Shown piece after piece: positions 14,001 to 20,971 of a stretch of DNA of 21,159 bases (positions are counted from its first letter, which is position 1; each line of letters begins with the position of its first letter). The notes under the pieces are model-generated. The model saw only the letters and a list, made by a program, of their open reading frames with translations. It was not told the DNA's origin and searched no databases. Where the stretch lies: NCBI GenBank assembly GCA_043806415.1, contig JAZDHB010000062.1, positions 1 to 21,159 on the forward strand, written 5' to 3'. This DNA is from CAIXYX01 sp043806415. Its GTDB lineage: Archaea; Micrarchaeota; Micrarchaeia; Anstonellales; Anstonellaceae. Position numbers and translations under genes: made by a program.

Positions 14001-14685
14001 ACACGGCCAAATAGGACGATCCATCTGGATTCCCGTCATGGGGCTTGCCCGACTGCGGTGAGTGGATCCTAATCGAGGCGATGCCCTCGGTCGGGGCGAC
14101 CAGCACGCCCTCGGTGAGGATGGACACGGCCGTGCGCACGCCCTGGTCGATGAGCTTCTGGGGCTCGCCCTCGCCCAGCTCGCCGCGCAATATTTTCATC
14201 ATCACCTCGTAGGCGACCATGTCCCGGCCCTTGCCGCCTGCCTCCAGCTCGCGGATCACGGCGGCGATCCCTTTCGGGCCCACGATGCCCTCGACGCGCG
14301 CGGCCACGTCGCGCGCGGGCGTGATCTCGACGAAGCGCTCCGGGTCCAAGCCTTGGCTTCGCGCGTGCTGGGCCATCTCCATGGCCGCGTCCAGGCCCTC
14401 CTTGAGGCTGGCAAAATAAGCCTCCATCTGGGGACTGGCGTGCGGCTGCGCGATTTTCTTTACCGGGGCATCGGATGGCGGCGCGCCCGGGGCCTGCGCC
14501 GGCGTGCTCTTTGCATCCGGCTCGGGCAAATTCGAATTCGTTTCGTTTGGCGTTTTTGTTTCGATTTTCGTTTTAGCGATTGTTTGCGTTTCCGCCTTCA
14601 TTTGCATGTTTGTCCGCTCCAGCGAATTCTCTGCCGCGGCCGATTTCCCGGTGTTTTTCTCCGGCGTGCTGTCCGTCCCGTTCAT
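11014..14685 (-). CDS. polC: PolD DNA polymerase large (catalytic) subunit DP2
   Basis: The catalytic subunit of the archaeal replicative polymerase PolD, 1223 residues with no intein. After a low-complexity N-terminal tail (about 1-80, Thr/Lys/Glu/Pro-rich) come the DP2 regions. The two catalytic aspartates of the NxDGD motif are seen in NCDGDED (Asn974, Asp976, Asp978). A zinc-ribbon cluster (CRACG, CAWCG, CPQCG, CGTC) spans about 730-775, and a C-terminal zinc finger (CGDC...CRRC) begins near 1140. The last residues, QVGLADFM (1216-1223), fit a PCNA-binding (PIP-like) motif. Its ATG overlaps the DP1 stop by 4 nt (ATGA), so the subunits are translationally coupled. The HAD phosphatase may be read from the same transcript. 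Confidence 0.97.
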   Translation of the reverse strand: MNGTDSTPEKNTGKSAAAENSLERTNMQMKAETQTIAKTKIETKTPNETNSNLPEPDAKSTPAQAPGAPPSDAPVKKIAQPHASPQMEAYFASLKEGLDAAMEMAQHARSQGLDPERFVEITPARDVAARVEGIVGPKGIAAVIRELEAGGKGRDMVAYEVMMKILRGELGEGEPQKLIDQGVRTAVSILTEGVLVAPTEGIASIRIHSPQSGKPHDGNPDGSSYLAVYFAGPIRSAGGTVAALAVVLADAARRHFKLAEYRPAETEIERYVEEINLYNDRCAHLQYKPTDDEIRHIVRKCPVCVEGEPTEAMEVSVYRDLPRMATNRVRGGIALVVCEGIAQKSSKVLRYAGKINLDWTFLEALAKGLKKSSASQFELKPDPKFLEEIVAGRPIFSYPMRPGGFRLRYGRTRASGIAAKAIHPASMYILDAFPAIGTQFKIERPGKGAVVSPCDSILGPVVKLKDGSVVEVNSSVQARTIGPDVAEVLFLGDILVSYGDFLKSNHALVPSGIVEEWWEQMAKAKGIEVKKTPGASEAFKLSRASALPLHPRYTFFWHDITSAQMEELARWLGTGKLAFDLFGPLKSMSLESSPAKRVLELLCVPHTVHGGQIAIEGNLALALLESTGLLKDGEKIMSPKRFETGFDTGRSTLENVRALSGVNVMAKAPVYVGTRMGRPEKSRERKMAPPIHVLFPLGAVGKNRSVPRVYEHMRNDEKKEGRGIEVEVARLKCRACGKVNHQLNCAWCGSECVWQRACPQCGRTSNAEECGTCKARTEFYEKRAIDVVKAVEETKKRLNLSSLPDMKGVQGLISAYKIPELLDKGVLRAKHGVTIFRDSTCRHDSTDMPLTHFTPREVKVPVQKLVALGYTHDIQGKALTGPDQMLALKVQDVLISADGAKFFTKVAAYMDELLVEVYQMRPYYKLKKEEDLIGQLAVGLSPHTSAGVLVRIIGFTSAHVGFAHPYFHCAKRRNCDGDEDCLILLMDALVNFSRKFMPASRGGTMDSPLVLTTRIDPTEVDDEVHSMETVGAYPLSFYEAAAKFSSPSEVQIPTVKNSLNKPEQYEDLHYTHEVRSIEDGPLMSSYISLEKKMTSKIAAEFALEDKIRAVDAADVARRVLLSHFLPDMYGNLRSFSRQMFRCGDCNAKYRRVPLSGKCRRCNGKLLLTIYKGGIEKYLQPSRDLVDRYKLPNYMRQRLDLIQKDIDSIFTNEKSRQVGLADFM

Positions 14686-16463
14686 ATCTTGTCCTCGAGG
14701 AATTTGATGTGCGATAACTGCCCGCTCTTGAGCTCCAGGATCGGCACGATGCCCGGCGAGGGGATGTGGCCCATGCGCACCTGGAAGTCCGTGCGCTCCT
14801 GGAAGGTGCCCGAGTTGATCATGAGCGTGCCCCGGTATTTCATGGCCGCGTTCTTGTGCACGTGCCCCATGTGCACCACGTCCGGCTCGTCGTCGATCAC
14901 CATGTAGTCCTTGAGCTCGGGAACGATGAGGTTCTCGCCGTAGATGGGCGAGAGGTGCCGGCGCTTGAGGATCTCGAGCATCGGCCCCTCGGGCTTGGCA
15001 TAGGACAATCCGCCGATGTTGGCGATGATGGAGTCCAGCGACGTGCCGTGGTAGACGAGGTGCCGGAGGCCCTCGATATCCAAGCTCGAGGGCGAGCCGA
15101 TCTTCTTCACATCGGTCTTGATGAGCTCCATGGGGATGATGGGTTGGGGCTCGCCGCGCCTCACGGCGTCATGGTTGCCGGGCGAGACGATGACTTCCAC
15201 GTGGTCTGGCATGCTCTCCACGAACCGGTCGAACTCGGCGTACTGCTCGTAGATGTCGGTGATAGTCAGCTCCTTCTCCTGGGAGGGGTACACGCCGATG
15301 CCGTCCACCACGTCGCCGGCCACGATGACGTATTTCACCTTGCCGGCCAGCTCCTCCTGCCCCTCCTCTCCGTGGAGCCAGCGGATGAACCGCTTGAACG
15401 GCTTCTCCAGGAAGTACCGGCTCCCGATGTGGATGTCGGAGAGGTAAGCGATGGCCAGATCCTCCTCCACCTTGGGCTTCTGGCGCACCACCGGGATGTC
15501 GGGCCACGTGATCGCCTTGGCCACGAAGAAATTGGGCATCATCTTGCCGTCGAGGGCCACCACGTCGTCTTTTAGCACGGTCTTGGCCACGTTGAACACG
15601 GGCTCGCGCGAGGAAATGAACACCTTGGTGCTGCCGCTCTCGTCCTCGGCCTCGATCCAGAGGTTCCCCTTTTCGGTGATGCGCTTGTCCGAGATCATGA
15701 CGATGATGCGGGCGTTCTGCCCCAGGTTGGAGGAGAGCTGCTCGATGCGCATCTTGGGCACGTTGGCCGGGTGGCCCTGCAATATCGCCGCCTCCCGCTC
15801 GTAGCGGTCGCGGAAATAGCTCACGAAATCCTCTACCGAGCCGATGCATCTCGACTGGCCGGACACGTCCCGATGCTCGTGGATCGTTATCCTCGGAGAA
15901 TACTCCTTGGCGCTGGGCTTGAACGGCGCGGGCCGAATCACCTCGACCAGCGCCTTCCCCTCACCCCCATCTTTTTCTGCTTCGGCCGGGGCTATAGGTG
16001 GAATCGCTTTTTGTGCATCCGCTTCCGGCGTGGGCGAATCCATTATTCCGGTTTTTTCCGGCGCGGGTGTCTGCAAACGAGCGGGTTCCGAAACCGGAAC
16101 TTGCCGGGTCGTATCCTCCTTTCCGTCCGTCTTGTTTTCCGGCGCGACCGCGGCCTGCGGAACCTCTTTTTGGCCTTCCGTCCTTTCCATTCCCTTGTTA
16201 GGCGCCGGTTCAATCTCCCGCCCGCTTCCGGGCGCCGGATTCCCGGTCACCGGCTCCTTGGCCCGGTACACCACTTCTGGCATCGGGATCTTGTCCGTCT
16301 CCGAGAGGATGCCCTGCACGTCAGAGAGCGAGAGCACCGGGACCGCCGTGGCCAGGAGCTTGTGCATGGCCGCTTCGCTGACTCCCTTGCGCAGCAGCAA
16401 ATCGTAGGCCTCTGGCGCGAGGCGCACATTGGAGGCGTAGAGCCTCTCGACATCCTCTTTCAT
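14682..16463 (-). CDS. polB: PolD DNA polymerase small subunit DP1 (proofreading exonuclease)
   Basis: DP1 carries the Mre11-like 3'-5' exonuclease of PolD and binds DP2. The 593-residue protein has a helical N-terminal domain (about 1-55) and a long Pro/Glu/Ala-rich linker (about 70-185). An OB-fold region follows from about 205, with a DEDESGS-type strand (IEAEDESGSTKVFI). The phosphodiesterase domain has YLSDIHIG (Asp343, His345), AGDVVDG (Asp384), PGNHD (Asn430-Asp432), a YHG strand and MGHVHK near 533. All metal ligands appear intact. A TATA-like AATTTTAG 20-27 nt before ATG 16463 suggests a leaderless transcript. The stop overlaps the DP2 start. Confidence 0.96.
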   Translation of the reverse strand: MKEDVERLYASNVRLAPEAYDLLLRKGVSEAAMHKLLATAVPVLSLSDVQGILSETDKIPMPEVVYRAKEPVTGNPAPGSGREIEPAPNKGMERTEGQKEVPQAAVAPENKTDGKEDTTRQVPVSEPARLQTPAPEKTGIMDSPTPEADAQKAIPPIAPAEAEKDGGEGKALVEVIRPAPFKPSAKEYSPRITIHEHRDVSGQSRCIGSVEDFVSYFRDRYEREAAILQGHPANVPKMRIEQLSSNLGQNARIIVMISDKRITEKGNLWIEAEDESGSTKVFISSREPVFNVAKTVLKDDVVALDGKMMPNFFVAKAITWPDIPVVRQKPKVEEDLAIAYLSDIHIGSRYFLEKPFKRFIRWLHGEEGQEELAGKVKYVIVAGDVVDGIGVYPSQEKELTITDIYEQYAEFDRFVESMPDHVEVIVSPGNHDAVRRGEPQPIIPMELIKTDVKKIGSPSSLDIEGLRHLVYHGTSLDSIIANIGGLSYAKPEGPMLEILKRRHLSPIYGENLIVPELKDYMVIDDEPDVVHMGHVHKNAAMKYRGTLMINSGTFQERTDFQVRMGHIPSPGIVPILELKSGQLSHIKFLEDKI

Positions 16464-16499
16464 CCGGCCATATATCGGCGCTAAAATTCATAAGCAAGC

Positions 16500-16640
16500 C
16501 GATTGGCAAAAACAGCGCCCCGGCCCCCGCGAAAAGGGCCGAATCAAAAACAGCAAACGAGGGGGCGCCCGGGCGCCCGTCATCGACCGGGCCGGATCGA
16601 GCCGGCCTGTTTCTTGTTTCGGGCCGGTCCCTCTATTATT
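16500..16640. other. GC-palindrome-rich spacer between DP1 and UPF0147 genes
   Basis: The 191-nt gap holds GGGCGCCCGGGCGCCC at 16563-16578, a perfect 16-nt palindrome, and a second hairpin GGCCGG/CCGGCC at 16590-16607. CCGGTC at 16624-16629 can pair with GACCGG at 16585-16590. Minus-strand T-runs flank these elements. They could form a terminator for the UPF0147 gene, a structured RNA, or be a repeat family. No coding frame is supported. Confidence 0.4.
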
Positions 16641-16654
16641 TTTTGTTTTTTGCC

Positions 16655-16921
16655 TTACTCTCCCGTTCCGTCCGTCTTGATGGATTCGAGCGCCGAGAGG
16701 ATGGTCCAGATCTGCGTGCGCGCGTGCATGGGCATGTTGATGTCCTCGCTCACTCCCACGAGGGACTGCACGGCCGTGGAAAGGCGCGTGGAGAGCTCGT
16801 CGTTCGTCTTGAGCGCGGAGCGCGACTCGTCCACCACTTTGCGGATGTTCTTGGGCACGCTGGTGTCCTCGACGATAAGATCCATCAGTGCGACAATTTC
16901 CCGGACCCGCTCTTCGCTCAT
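16655..16921 (-). CDS. UPF0147 family archaeal protein
   Basis: An 88-residue all-helical protein matching the archaea-specific UPF0147 family: MSEERVREIVALMDLIVEDTSVPKNIR at the N-terminus, where the DTSVPKNIR turn is characteristic, then helices to the end. Function is not established. The ATG at 16921 is preferred to the TTG at 16951 because GGTGAT lies 4 nt before it and the family begins there. It is on the same strand as DP1-DP2 but separated by the palindrome-rich spacer. Confidence 0.9.
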   Translation of the reverse strand: MSEERVREIVALMDLIVEDTSVPKNIRKVVDESRSALKTNDELSTRLSTAVQSLVGVSEDINMPMHARTQIWTILSALESIKTDGTGE

Positions 16922-17043
16922 GGTATCACCGTAAAGCCGATCCTTAAACAAGAATTATGCTAAATTGCGAACATATTCATTCTCTTAGGATGCAGGCTGT
17001 TTTTTGGACTGTCTCCATTAGGCCGGCATAACTTTAAAACCAT

Positions 17044-17360
17044 TCATAAAATTTCCTTGAAATCCGGACGTATTCCCTCATTGATTTTGTCCAGGTAGAA
17101 TCGGGCGAGGTGGGCCAGGTCGGGCCGCTCGCTCAGCGAGGCCCACAGCAGGGTCGCCAGCCTTTTTTCGGTTTTTTCATCGTGCTCGAAGCAGAAGAGG
17201 AGAATCCCCACCGCGGTCGGCACCTCGAGCTCCAAGGCCAGCGTGAGCCGGCGCGCTTTCTCTCCAAGTTCGAGCACTTCCTCGGTCCTGCCGAAAAGGG
17301 CGAGGCAGACGAACGGATGGACGAATTTCGCGTTTTCTTCGTTCCGAGGCTTCCGCTTGC
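17044..17360 (-). pseudogene. C-terminal fragment of an IS-interrupted gene
   Basis: The frame runs from the target site at 17355-17360 to TAA at 17044. It encodes about 103 residues: a basic stretch (KRKPRNEENAKF), then helices (FVHPFVCLALFGRTEEVLEL through DKINEGIRPDFKEIL). It is in frame with the N-terminal fragment at 18313-18832 when the IS and one GCTTGC copy are removed. An internal ATG at 17277 could still start a 77-residue product. No family recognised. Confidence 0.7.
17355..17360 (+). repeat. Left target-site duplication GCTTGC
   Basis: GCTTGC directly precedes the left end of the IS and is repeated exactly at 18313-18318 next to the right end. A 6-bp duplication is within the range known for the IS481 family. 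Confidence 0.85.
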
Positions 17361-17401
17361 TGTTGCGTGACAGCGCTTATCAGGCCAATGTGAATGGGGC
17401 T

Positions 17402-17424
17402 GCGTAGGGCTTTTGGCCCTACGC
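17402..17424 (+). terminator. Hairpin inside the IS upstream of the transposase
   Basis: GCGTAGGGC and GCCCTACGC form a perfect 9-bp stem around TTTTG, followed by a T-rich stretch. Placed between the left end and the transposase, it could stop transcription entering from outside the element. Confidence 0.5.
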
Positions 17425-17434
17425 CCTCTTTGTT

Positions 17435-17449
17435 TGTTTGGACCAAACA
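17435..17449. promoter_or_regulatory. Perfect palindrome just before the transposase RBS
   Basis: TGTTTGGACCAAACA has 7-nt arms around one base and ends 2 nt before GGAGGTG (17452-17458). It could be an operator or a short mRNA hairpin limiting translation of the transposase. Confidence 0.4.
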
Positions 17450-17464
17450 TTGGAGGTGCCCCAT

Positions 17465-18310
17465 ATGGGATACAAGGCTGAGATTGTAAAGATAGCGGTG
17501 CAACTGGCGGAGAAGGTCGGCATAAGAAAAGCCGCTCGATTGATTGGTATAGGAAGACAAGCCATCGGACGCTGGATTGAACGCCTGAGAAAGGGCCTGC
17601 CGACGCACCTGAAAACCACTCCGAGGCAGGTGCGCAACCGCACCGGCCTGAATGTGCTCAACCGGATCCACAAGCTGCTGGAAGCCAATGCTGGCACGAT
17701 AGAGACCTGGGCCAAGACCGAGAAGAAGGTCTGCATCCGCACGGTCCAGCGCTGGAAGGCCAAATGGTTCCCTCCGGTCAGGGAGAAGGCCAAACCCAGG
17801 CGCTATGAACGCGACAAGCTGCTCATTCTGATGCACACTGATTGGGGCTGTAAGCGCATCAATGAAGGGAAGCGCTGCTGCTTCACCTTCTACGTGGATG
17901 ACGCTTCAAGAAGGCTTTATGCCACCAAGGCTTATCCATCAGCCAGCGGCGAGAATACGGCAGATGCCTTCTGTAATGCGCGCTCAGAGGCAGCTTTCGA
18001 GTCTGTCCTCTCAGACTGCGGCAAAGTCTATCAGAATGCCTTCAGGGGCATGTGCGCCTCCAACGGCATCAAGTCCCATCACACCCGGCCCTACAACCCC
18101 AAATGCAACGGCAAGGCTGAGGCAGTGGTGAAGAAAATCAAGAGGTTTCTTGGCATGCGTGAGGTCCGCAGCCTCAAGCATGCCAACCAGCTGCTACGCA
18201 AATTTGAGCGGGAATACAACCGGACGCCCCACAGCAGCCTTAAATACAAAACGCCCCTAGAAATATTCGAGGCCAAGCGAGCGAGTGGCCTGATATGTGG
18301 TGTCGCTTAA
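17465..18310 (+). CDS. IS481-family DDE transposase
   Basis: A 281-residue transposase from ATG at 17465, chosen for the GGAGGTG site 6 nt before it. The N-terminal helix-turn-helix (about 10-45, GIRKAARLIGIGRQAIGRWIERL) binds the ends. The integrase core has the DDE triad Asp126 (LMHTDWG), Asp184 (VLSDCGKVY) and Glu219 (NGKAEAVV), with the usual HTRPYNPKCNGK lead-in to the Glu. The C-terminal motif YNRTPHSSLKYKTPLEIFE is typical. The first aspartate region is shortened compared with bacterial members, but the triad is complete, so the enzyme is probably active. The stop codon lies in the right inverted repeat. Confidence 0.92.
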   Translation: MGYKAEIVKIAVQLAEKVGIRKAARLIGIGRQAIGRWIERLRKGLPTHLKTTPRQVRNRTGLNVLNRIHKLLEANAGTIETWAKTEKKVCIRTVQRWKAKWFPPVREKAKPRRYERDKLLILMHTDWGCKRINEGKRCCFTFYVDDASRRLYATKAYPSASGENTADAFCNARSEAAFESVLSDCGKVYQNAFRGMCASNGIKSHHTRPYNPKCNGKAEAVVKKIKRFLGMREVRSLKHANQLLRKFEREYNRTPHSSLKYKTPLEIFEAKRASGLICGVA

Positions 18311-18832
18311 CAGCTTGCCTTTCCCCCTGTGCTGGCTGTTCGGATGGGCCCGCTCCACGTATTTGTCCTTGAGGGTCGTAAACGACATCTCCTCCCCGAG
18401 CGTATTGATGGTCCGATCAATTTTGTCGTTGCTGGGGATGTATATGACCTGCCCCGGGCTTCCTTGCGCCGGCTCGCCCGCCTCGCCGGTTTCCCATGCC
18501 TCGAACCCGGCTTGGAGGATCGGGCGCAGGAAACCCGTGATTTCCTCCGGCGTGCGGTACGGCTCGAAATCCTTTATGGACGCCATCCAGATATGTTCGT
18601 CCAGGATCCGTCTCATGCGCAAATCCTGGTTCAGGCTGTGTCGGCGGCTGTACGTGTCCAGCGCATTCCGGACGCCCTTGAGGCATTGCTCGTATTTGTA
18701 GTACTCGCACAAGCACGGGTCCGCCTTTTCCTTGGCTTTGAGGGCGATATCCTCTATCGTCCCATTCGGGATGCGATAGGACCGCTTGCTGTTTCCAACG
18801 CCCCGTTTGATGCTGACAGTGGGTGGTACCAT
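18257..18832 (-). pseudogene. N-terminal fragment of the IS-interrupted gene
   Basis: ATG at 18832 opens a frame of 173 native codons up to the target site at 18313-18318, then 18 codons read into the IS before stopping at 18257. A leaderless promoter (GCTATAAAAA, minus strand, 18851-18860) supports the start. The protein is helical with a Cys-containing segment (DPCLCEYYKYEQC, 38-50) and a Gly/Glu-rich loop (about 114-128). Joined to the fragment at 17044-17360 it gives 276 residues. I recognise no family. Confidence 0.75.
18313..18318 (+). repeat. Right target-site duplication GCTTGC
   Basis: An exact copy of 17355-17360, directly after the right inverted repeat of the IS. Confidence 0.85.
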
Positions 18833-18850
18833 GCCGGTCTCTCCGCGTGA

Positions 18851-18860
18851 TTTTTATAGC
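18851..18860 (-). promoter_or_regulatory. TATA box of the IS-interrupted gene
   Basis: GCTATAAAAA on the minus strand has its centre 24 nt before the ATG at 18832, predicting a leaderless transcript. Confidence 0.6.
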
Positions 18861-18956
18861 CTATAACTGTTATTAATTATAGTCTATAATGTATATTAAG
18901 GGATCGGTTGTATCAGATGAGAAGAAGCGCCCTCGCCAGGCTTGTTTTTGTAAGTG

Positions 18957-18975
18957 TTAATCTATGATAGATTAA
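18957..18975. repeat. Perfect 19-nt palindrome
   Basis: TTAATCTATGATAGATTAA has 9-nt arms around a single G. It lies in the 432-nt gap 18833-19264, far from either flanking start codon. It could be a binding site for a dimeric regulator or a terminator-like hairpin. Confidence 0.5.
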
Positions 18976-19174
18976 TTCTCACGACCAACGAGAGCTTCTC
19001 ACCTCTATGGGCTGCCGAAAGTTTAAAACCCTGCCTTGCGCCGCTCGAAGACCGTTCTGCCATATTCGCCATCTTTTTCATAATCACTCTGCGGCGAATG
19101 TGGTCTAGCTCCATTTCGGCATCCGGGCCACTATTTTTGCCAAACGCTTTGTTCAGATTTCCAACAAAATGCAT
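18962..19174 (-). CDS. Possible small protein, 70 residues (doubtful)
   Basis: ATG at 19174 opens a 70-codon reading with a basic helical middle (MELDHIRRRVIMKKMANMAER). A TATA-like AGTTATAAAC on the minus strand near 19223-19232 lies about 55 nt upstream. The stop falls inside the palindrome at 18957-18975. No family recognised and no clear ribosome binding site, so this may be non-coding spacer. Confidence 0.3.
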   Translation of the reverse strand: MHFVGNLNKAFGKNSGPDAEMELDHIRRRVIMKKMANMAERSSSGARQGFKLSAAHRGEKLSLVVRINLS

Positions 19175-19250
19175 ATCATCTTGTTGAAATTCTCAACAAA
19201 ATGCGTTTATTGACCAAATGTTTATAACTTTTTAGTTAAATATACTTAAC
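19161..19250 (+). promoter_or_regulatory. Promoter and operator-like repeats before the second ATPase
   Basis: The direct repeat CAACAAAATGC occurs at 19162-19172 and 19194-19204. TTGTTGAAATTCTCAACAA (19181-19199) has perfect 7-nt arms. TATA-like AAATATAC at 19238-19245 lies between GTTAA and TTAAC arms and is 20-27 nt before ATG 19265. The layout suggests a regulated promoter with three CAACAA/TTGTTG half-sites. Confidence 0.5.
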
Positions 19251-19264
19251 ATACATTCTCCAAT

Positions 19265-20566
19265 ATGGTGATTAGAATGAACGAAAAGGTTCGAAGCCGC
19301 CTCATCGAACAGAACCCGCACTGGAAAGGCCCCTATTCCATCCCGTTCAAGGACCGGGACATTTACCCCAAGCTCTCCAAACGCATGAAAGAGAGGCAGA
19401 TACTGGCCCTCTGCGGCCTGCGCCGTGTGGGCAAGACCACGCTCTTGAGAAAACTCATAATCGACCTCCTGCAAAGCCATCCTGCCGAGGCTATCCTGTA
19501 TTTCTCATTCGACGACTTCAGCGGCTGCGAATTGCAGGACGTTCTGGACGAGACGCGCTCCATCCACGGCAAGGAGCCAAAATACCTCTTTTTCGACGAG
19601 ATACAGAAGCTGGAGAATTGGGCGGAGAAGCTCAAGCTGCTCTACGACAACCACGACTACAAGATGGTGGTGAGCGGCTCCCAGTCGCTGCTCATCCGAA
19701 AAGGGGCGCGCGAAAGCCTCGCCGGGCGGGCCTACGAGTTCGAGGTCATGCCGCTGGATTTTAGTGAATACCTCTCTTTCAGGGGAATGGAGCGGCTGGC
19801 CGAAAAGCCCGCCCTCCACGCCAGCGAGCTCAAAACAGAATTCCACGCCTACCTGCGCAGCGCGGGCTTCCCAGAACTGGCGGGCCAGACCGATACCGAG
19901 CTGGTGCGCGAATATATCCGCGAAACCGTCATCAAGCGCATCGTCTTTGTTGACATGGCCAAGATATATCCCATCGAGGACCCAGGCGTGCTGATTTCGA
20001 TACTGGAGATGCTCATCGACAATCCGGGGATGCTGGTGGATTACGAATCGTTCTCGCAGGAGCTGGGCATGTCGCGGCAGACCGTTTCCAAGTATTTCGA
20101 CTACCTCGAGCAGGCGCACCTGCTGCGCAAGCTCTACAACTACTCGAAGAACCGCAGCACCAGCGAGCGCAAGCTCAAGAAGTATTATCCGACCTTCCTC
20201 TCGCCCGCGCTCTCCCCGCGCCAGGACGAGGAATTCTACTCGAAAATCGTCGAAACCTGCTGCGTGCTCAACACCGACGCGCAGTATTTCTTTAGGGACA
20301 AATACCAGAACGAGATTGACATCGTGCGCGTTGAGAATGGCAAGCCAGTGCCGATTGAGGTGAAATACCGCAATGTCCCCAACCGCAAGAATGCGCTGGA
20401 GGCGTTCGGGCGGCGCTATGCGTTTTCTCGGGCCGTGGTGGTCACCAAGGACAAGGCCGGAGAGCAGAAGAGCGGCTCCGTGCCAGTGGAATACGTGCCG
20501 GTGCACCTGTTCCTTCTGGAGAGCGCGGGGGCGGAGAGCGGCGGCGGGAAAAAACTGCGATTGTAG
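19265..20566 (+). CDS. AAA ATPase with DUF4143/PD-(D/E)xK-like C-terminal domain
   Basis: A 433-residue protein (ATG at 19277 is an alternative start). Walker A GLRRVGKTT is at 51-59 and Walker B YLFFDEIQ at 107-114, with sensor VVSGSQS at 135-141. A winged-helix-like region follows (LGMSRQTVSKYFDYLEQAHLL, about 263-283). The C-terminal domain has NEIDIV then IEVKY (Asp352, Glu365, Lys367), a D-ExK pattern of restriction-like nucleases. It is related in layout, but not closely in sequence, to the ATPase at 7167-8372. A role in defence, toxin-antitoxin-like control or mobile-element biology is possible; none is established. It is followed after 17 nt by a small gene and likely co-transcribed with it. 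Confidence 0.88.
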   Translation: MVIRMNEKVRSRLIEQNPHWKGPYSIPFKDRDIYPKLSKRMKERQILALCGLRRVGKTTLLRKLIIDLLQSHPAEAILYFSFDDFSGCELQDVLDETRSIHGKEPKYLFFDEIQKLENWAEKLKLLYDNHDYKMVVSGSQSLLIRKGARESLAGRAYEFEVMPLDFSEYLSFRGMERLAEKPALHASELKTEFHAYLRSAGFPELAGQTDTELVREYIRETVIKRIVFVDMAKIYPIEDPGVLISILEMLIDNPGMLVDYESFSQELGMSRQTVSKYFDYLEQAHLLRKLYNYSKNRSTSERKLKKYYPTFLSPALSPRQDEEFYSKIVETCCVLNTDAQYFFRDKYQNEIDIVRVENGKPVPIEVKYRNVPNRKNALEAFGRRYAFSRAVVVTKDKAGEQKSGSVPVEYVPVHLFLLESAGAESGGGKKLRL

Positions 20567-20583
20567 TTGAATGGGGTGAAGAT

Positions 20584-20943
20584 ATGAGTTCGTCCAATTA
20601 CCTGGTCGTGCCCAAGCACAAGCTGCTGTTCGAGATGTCCTCAAGCGCGGACGATGACAAAGCCGAGCGCATCAAGCAGAAGCTGGACGCCTTGGGAAAA
20701 CTCGACGAGGATTCGGACCCATATGGCATCATGGAGAAGCGCCACGACCAGCTGATGCTCAAGGAGCAGGCCGTCCTAGTGCAATACGCGGATAAATCCT
20801 TCGGATTGGCAGAGGACATCTGGAAATGCGCCATCATCATCGCCATGGGGAACTACGACCCGGACTGCCGCATCATAACCGAAAACGACCCGGAGCTCGA
20901 CAGGCTCAGGAAGTCCGGCTATCGCATCATCGAGCGCCCTTAG
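20584..20943 (+). CDS. Hypothetical protein, 119 residues
   Basis: The ATG at 20584 has a GGGGTGA site 6 nt upstream. The first 65 residues are charged and helical (DDDKAERIKQKLDALGKLDED). The second half has a hydrophobic core (DIWKCAIIIAMGNY) and a strand-like end (DCRIITENDPELDRL... YRIIERP). No family recognised. It lies 17 nt after the ATPase on the same strand and may be its partner. Confidence 0.65.
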   Translation: MSSSNYLVVPKHKLLFEMSSSADDDKAERIKQKLDALGKLDEDSDPYGIMEKRHDQLMLKEQAVLVQYADKSFGLAEDIWKCAIIIAMGNYDPDCRIITENDPELDRLRKSGYRIIERP

Positions 20944-20971
20944 AGCCGAAAAGGATGCCCGGCGTCCAAGA

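Larger units (their letters stand above)
17361..18312 (+). mobile_element. Complete IS481-family insertion sequence, 952 bp
   Basis: The ends are imperfect inverted repeats of 27 bp (17361-17387 and 18286-18312) matching at 21 positions, beginning TGTT and finishing ATCAGGCCA. IS481 elements characteristically start with TGT, are about 1 kb and encode one DDE transposase, as here. The element is flanked by a perfect 6-bp duplication. With intact ends, one full transposase and identical target copies, the insertion looks recent. It splits a minus-strand gene. Confidence 0.9.

Noticed and set aside
10294..14061. Long plus-strand readings (10294-11865 and 12859-14061)
   Set aside because: They are antisense to the HAD phosphatase and DP2 genes, rich in His/Arg/Gly, with no domain motif. 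High GC keeps antisense frames open.
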